Assembly: GCA_033782935.1 (NCBI GenBank)
Contig: JAWQEG010000526.1
Span: forward strand, 955,501 to 1,019,500
Origin: Petrolisthes cinctipes
Lineage: Eukaryota > Arthropoda > Malacostraca > Decapoda > Porcellanidae
Length of the DNA: 64,000 bases
Direction: 5' to 3'
Made by a program: the position numbers and the translations under genes
Shown: one piece after another, positions 61,901 to 64,000 of the stretch
How the letters are laid out: each line of letters begins with the position of its first letter
Position numbering within the stretch: the first letter of the stretch is position 1
Notes under the pieces: model-generated
Seen by the model: only the letters and a program-made list of their open reading frames with translations
Told to the model about the DNA's origin: nothing
Databases searched by the model: none

Positions 61901-64000
61901 GACTTTGGGCACCAAAAATATCGATTTTCAGCATGTTTTGGGCCTGAATTTTGAAAATACTCTAACACGGAGTAGGCATGTACAGATCGCTTCTGGGACC
62001 CCAAAATATCGAATTTTCGGGTGTTTAGGGCCAGAATTTGAGATATGAACGGGTACAGAAGATGCATGCACGTATCGACTTTTGGGCACCTAAAAGATCG
62101 ATTTTCAGTATGTTTTTGGCCTGTATTTTGATAATACTCTAACACGGAGTAGGCATGTACAGATACCTTCTTGGACCTCTAAATATCGAATTTTCGTGTG
62201 TTTTGGGACTGAATTTGAGATATCGATTTTTTAGCACCTAAAATGTCGATTTTTAGCATGTTTTTAGCCTATATTTTGAAAATATTCTAGCACTGTGTAG
62301 GCATGTACAGATTGCTTCTGGGACCCCAAAATATTGAATTTTCGGGTGTTTTGAGCCTGAATTTGAGATATAAACGGGTACAGAAGATACATGCACATAT
62401 TGACTTTTGGCATCTAAAATATCGATTTTCAGCATGTTTTGGGCCTGTATATTGAAAATACTCTAACACTGAGTAGGCATGTAAAGATTGCTTCTGGGAC
62501 CCCAAAATATTGAATTTTCGGGTGTTTTGAGCCTGAATTTGAGATATAAACGGGTACTGAAGATGCATGCACATATCGACTTTTGTGCACCTAAAAGATC
62601 GATTTTCAGTATGTTTTGAGCATGTATTTTGAAAATACTCTAACACGGAGTAGGCATGTACAGATCGCTTCTGGGACCCCTAAATATCGAATTTTCGGGT
62701 GTTTTGGGACTGAATTTGAGATATCGACTTTTGGCACCTCAAAGATCGATTTTTAGCATGTTTTTAGCCTATATTTTGAAAATATTCTAGCACTGAGTAG
62801 GCATGTACAGATTGCTTCTGGGACCCCAAAATATTGAATTTTCGGGTGTTTTGAGCCTGAATTTGAGATATAAACGGGTACAGAAGATACATGCACATAT
62901 TGACTTTGGGCATCTAAAATATCGATTTTCAGCATGTTTTGGGCCTGAATTTTGAAAATACTCTAACACGTAGTAGGCATGTACAGATCGCTTCTGGGAC
63001 CCCAAAATATCGAATTTTCGGGTGTTTAGGGCCAGAATTTGAGATATAAACGGGTACTGAAGATGCATACACATATCGACTTTTGTGCACCTAAAAGATC
63101 GATTTTCAGTATGTTTTTGGCCTGTATTTTGAAAAAACTCTAACACGGAGTAGGCATGTACAGATGCCTTCTGGGACCTCTAAATATCGAATTTTCAGGT
63201 GTTTTGGGACTGAATTTGAGATATCGAATTTTTGGCACCTAAAATGTCGATTTTTAGCATGTTTTTAGCCTATATTTTGAAAATATTCTAGCACTGAGTA
63301 GGCATGTACAGATTGCTTCTGGGACCCTAAAATATTGAATTTTCGGGTGTTTTGAGCCTGAATTTGAGATATAAACGGGTACAGAAGATACATGCACATA
63401 TTGACTTTGGGCACCAAAAATATCGATTTTCAGCATGTTTTGGGCCTGAATTTTGAAAATACTCTAACATGGAGTAGGCATGTACAGATCGCTTCTGGGA
63501 CCCCAAAATATCGAATTTTCGGGTGTTTAGGGCCAGAATTTGAGATATAAACGGGTACAGAAGATGCATGCACATATCGACTTTTGGGCACCTAAAAGAT
63601 CGATTTTGAGCATGTTTTTGGCCTGTATTTTGAAAATACTCTAACACGGAGTAGGCATGTACAGATACCTTCTGGGACCTCTAAATATCGAATTTTCGGG
63701 TGTTTTGGGACTGAATTTGAGATATCGATTTTTTGGCACCTAAAATGTCGATTTTTAGCATGTTTTTAGCCTATATTTTGAAAATATTCTAGCACTGTGT
63801 AGGCATGTACAGATTGCTTCTGGGACCCCAAAATATTGAATTTTCGGGTGTTTTGAGCCTGAATTTGAGATATAAACGGGTACAGAAGATACATGCACAT
63901 ATTGACTTTGGGCACCAAAAATATCGATTTTCAGCATGTTTTGGGCCTGAATTTTGAAAATACTCTAACACGGAGTAGGCATGTACAGATCGCTTCTGGG
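59000..64000. repeat. Mosaic long-range copy of earlier segments
   Basis: From 59000 the main family returns. 59.0-59.36 kb matches 23.0-23.37 kb (shift about 35,991). 59.38-61.3 kb matches 23.88-25.8 kb (shift 35,490, one trimer skipped). 61.76-62.7 kb matches 27.27-28.2 kb (shift 34,494). 62.75-64.0 kb best matches 35.73-36.98 kb (shift 27,025). Private marks such as AATATAGAATTTTC, CATGAACAGATACC, GGGTTCAGAAG, GCACGTATCG and CATGTAAAGATTGC recur in the expected order. It is a distant copy altered by deletions and local conversion, or an assembly artefact. Confidence 0.82.
59361..59376 (+). other. Mapped unequal-crossover junction
   Basis: Left of this string the monomer reads AAAATATT, like 23361 (A-type first half). 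Right of it the monomer reads AGGGCCAGAATTTGTGAT, like 23883 (B-type with the private GTGAT). The shared 16 bases GAATTTTCGGGTGTTT are where the switch must lie. The net effect relative to 23.1-24.1 kb is the loss of one 501-bp trimer. Confidence 0.8.

Larger units (their letters stand above)
1..64000. repeat. Satellite DNA array filling the whole window
   Basis: Every stretch I read belongs to one tandem repeat family. A monomer starts with AGGCATGTACAGAT, followed by a core with TATCGAATTTTCGGGTG, a second core with ATCGATTTT and GCATGTTTT, and an end at CTAACACGGAGT or CTAGCACTGAGT. All copies point the same way; I saw no inverted copy, transposon or unique spacer. Monomers are about 176/177 or 148 bp and are arranged mainly as 501-bp trimers. 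Such lengths and layered organisation are typical of eukaryotic centromeric or heterochromatic satellites, so that role is a reasonable inference. The sequence alone cannot show centromere activity. I do not recognise the family by name. The array continues past both window edges. Confidence 0.98.

Noticed and set aside
1..64000. CRISPR array, because of regular direct repeats
   Set aside because: There are no unique spacers between repeats. The intervening sequence is itself repeated, and the unit is 148-177 bp.
1..64000. Telomeric repeats, rRNA or tRNA genes
   Set aside because: I looked for telomere-type short repeats and for the conserved RNA gene motifs and saw none on either strand.

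Overview
The window is one uninterrupted block of eukaryotic satellite DNA. All 64,000 bases are head-to-tail copies of a single repeat family in one orientation. I found no gene, RNA gene, transposon, CRISPR array, telomeric repeat or unique spacer. Many minus-strand open frames occur, but they are a by-product of a repeat poor in stop codons on that strand. Monomer lengths (about 148 and 176-177 bp), layered higher-order repeats and about 38-39% GC (estimated by hand from the consensus) fit a centromeric or heterochromatic satellite of a plant or other eukaryote. CpG-to-TpG differences between monomer types suggest a CpG-methylating genome. I do not recognise the family and do not name a species.

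The array is built in layers. (1) The 176/177-bp monomer is an old dimer of two 88-bp half-units, about 58/88 identical without gaps. (2) A third monomer type of 148 bp equals the 177-bp type minus 29 bp, lost between two ATAT tetranucleotides. (3) One 176-, one 177- and one 148-bp monomer (A-B-C) form a 501-bp trimer, the dominant period. (4) Two variants of the trimer alternate in places, giving a hexamer of about 1,001 bp (A1-B1-C1-A2-B2-C2). (5) Blocks of 1.5-6.5 kb are tandemly duplicated. Copy lengths mostly differ by whole units (176, 499-501 or 996 bp), as expected from in-register unequal crossover.

Layout: 1-5.1 kb is a mixed trimer array. 5.1-10.3 and 10.3-14.64 kb are two copies of one block (period 5,183 bp, second copy shortened). 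14.77-20.43 and 20.43-25.96 kb are two almost identical copies (period 5,659 bp, six substitutions found by eye, no indels seen). 25.96-27.36 kb is mosaic. 27.36-30.36 kb is a 1,502-bp tandem duplication. 29.66-35.63 and 35.63-41.92 kb are two copies with one trimer gained and one monomer lost. 42-51.5 kb is a patchwork of smaller duplications. About 51.5-59.0 kb is a more divergent subfamily with its own heptamer of about 1.19 kb. At 59.0 kb the main family returns abruptly, and 59.0-64.0 kb is a mosaic copy of sequence now at 23-28 and 35.7-37 kb.

No genes work together here. The biology is repeat structure, possible chromatin or kinetochore function, and a readable record of array evolution. 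Alignments were made by eye; block boundaries are good to tens or a few hundred bases, while monomer starts given as exact numbers were counted.
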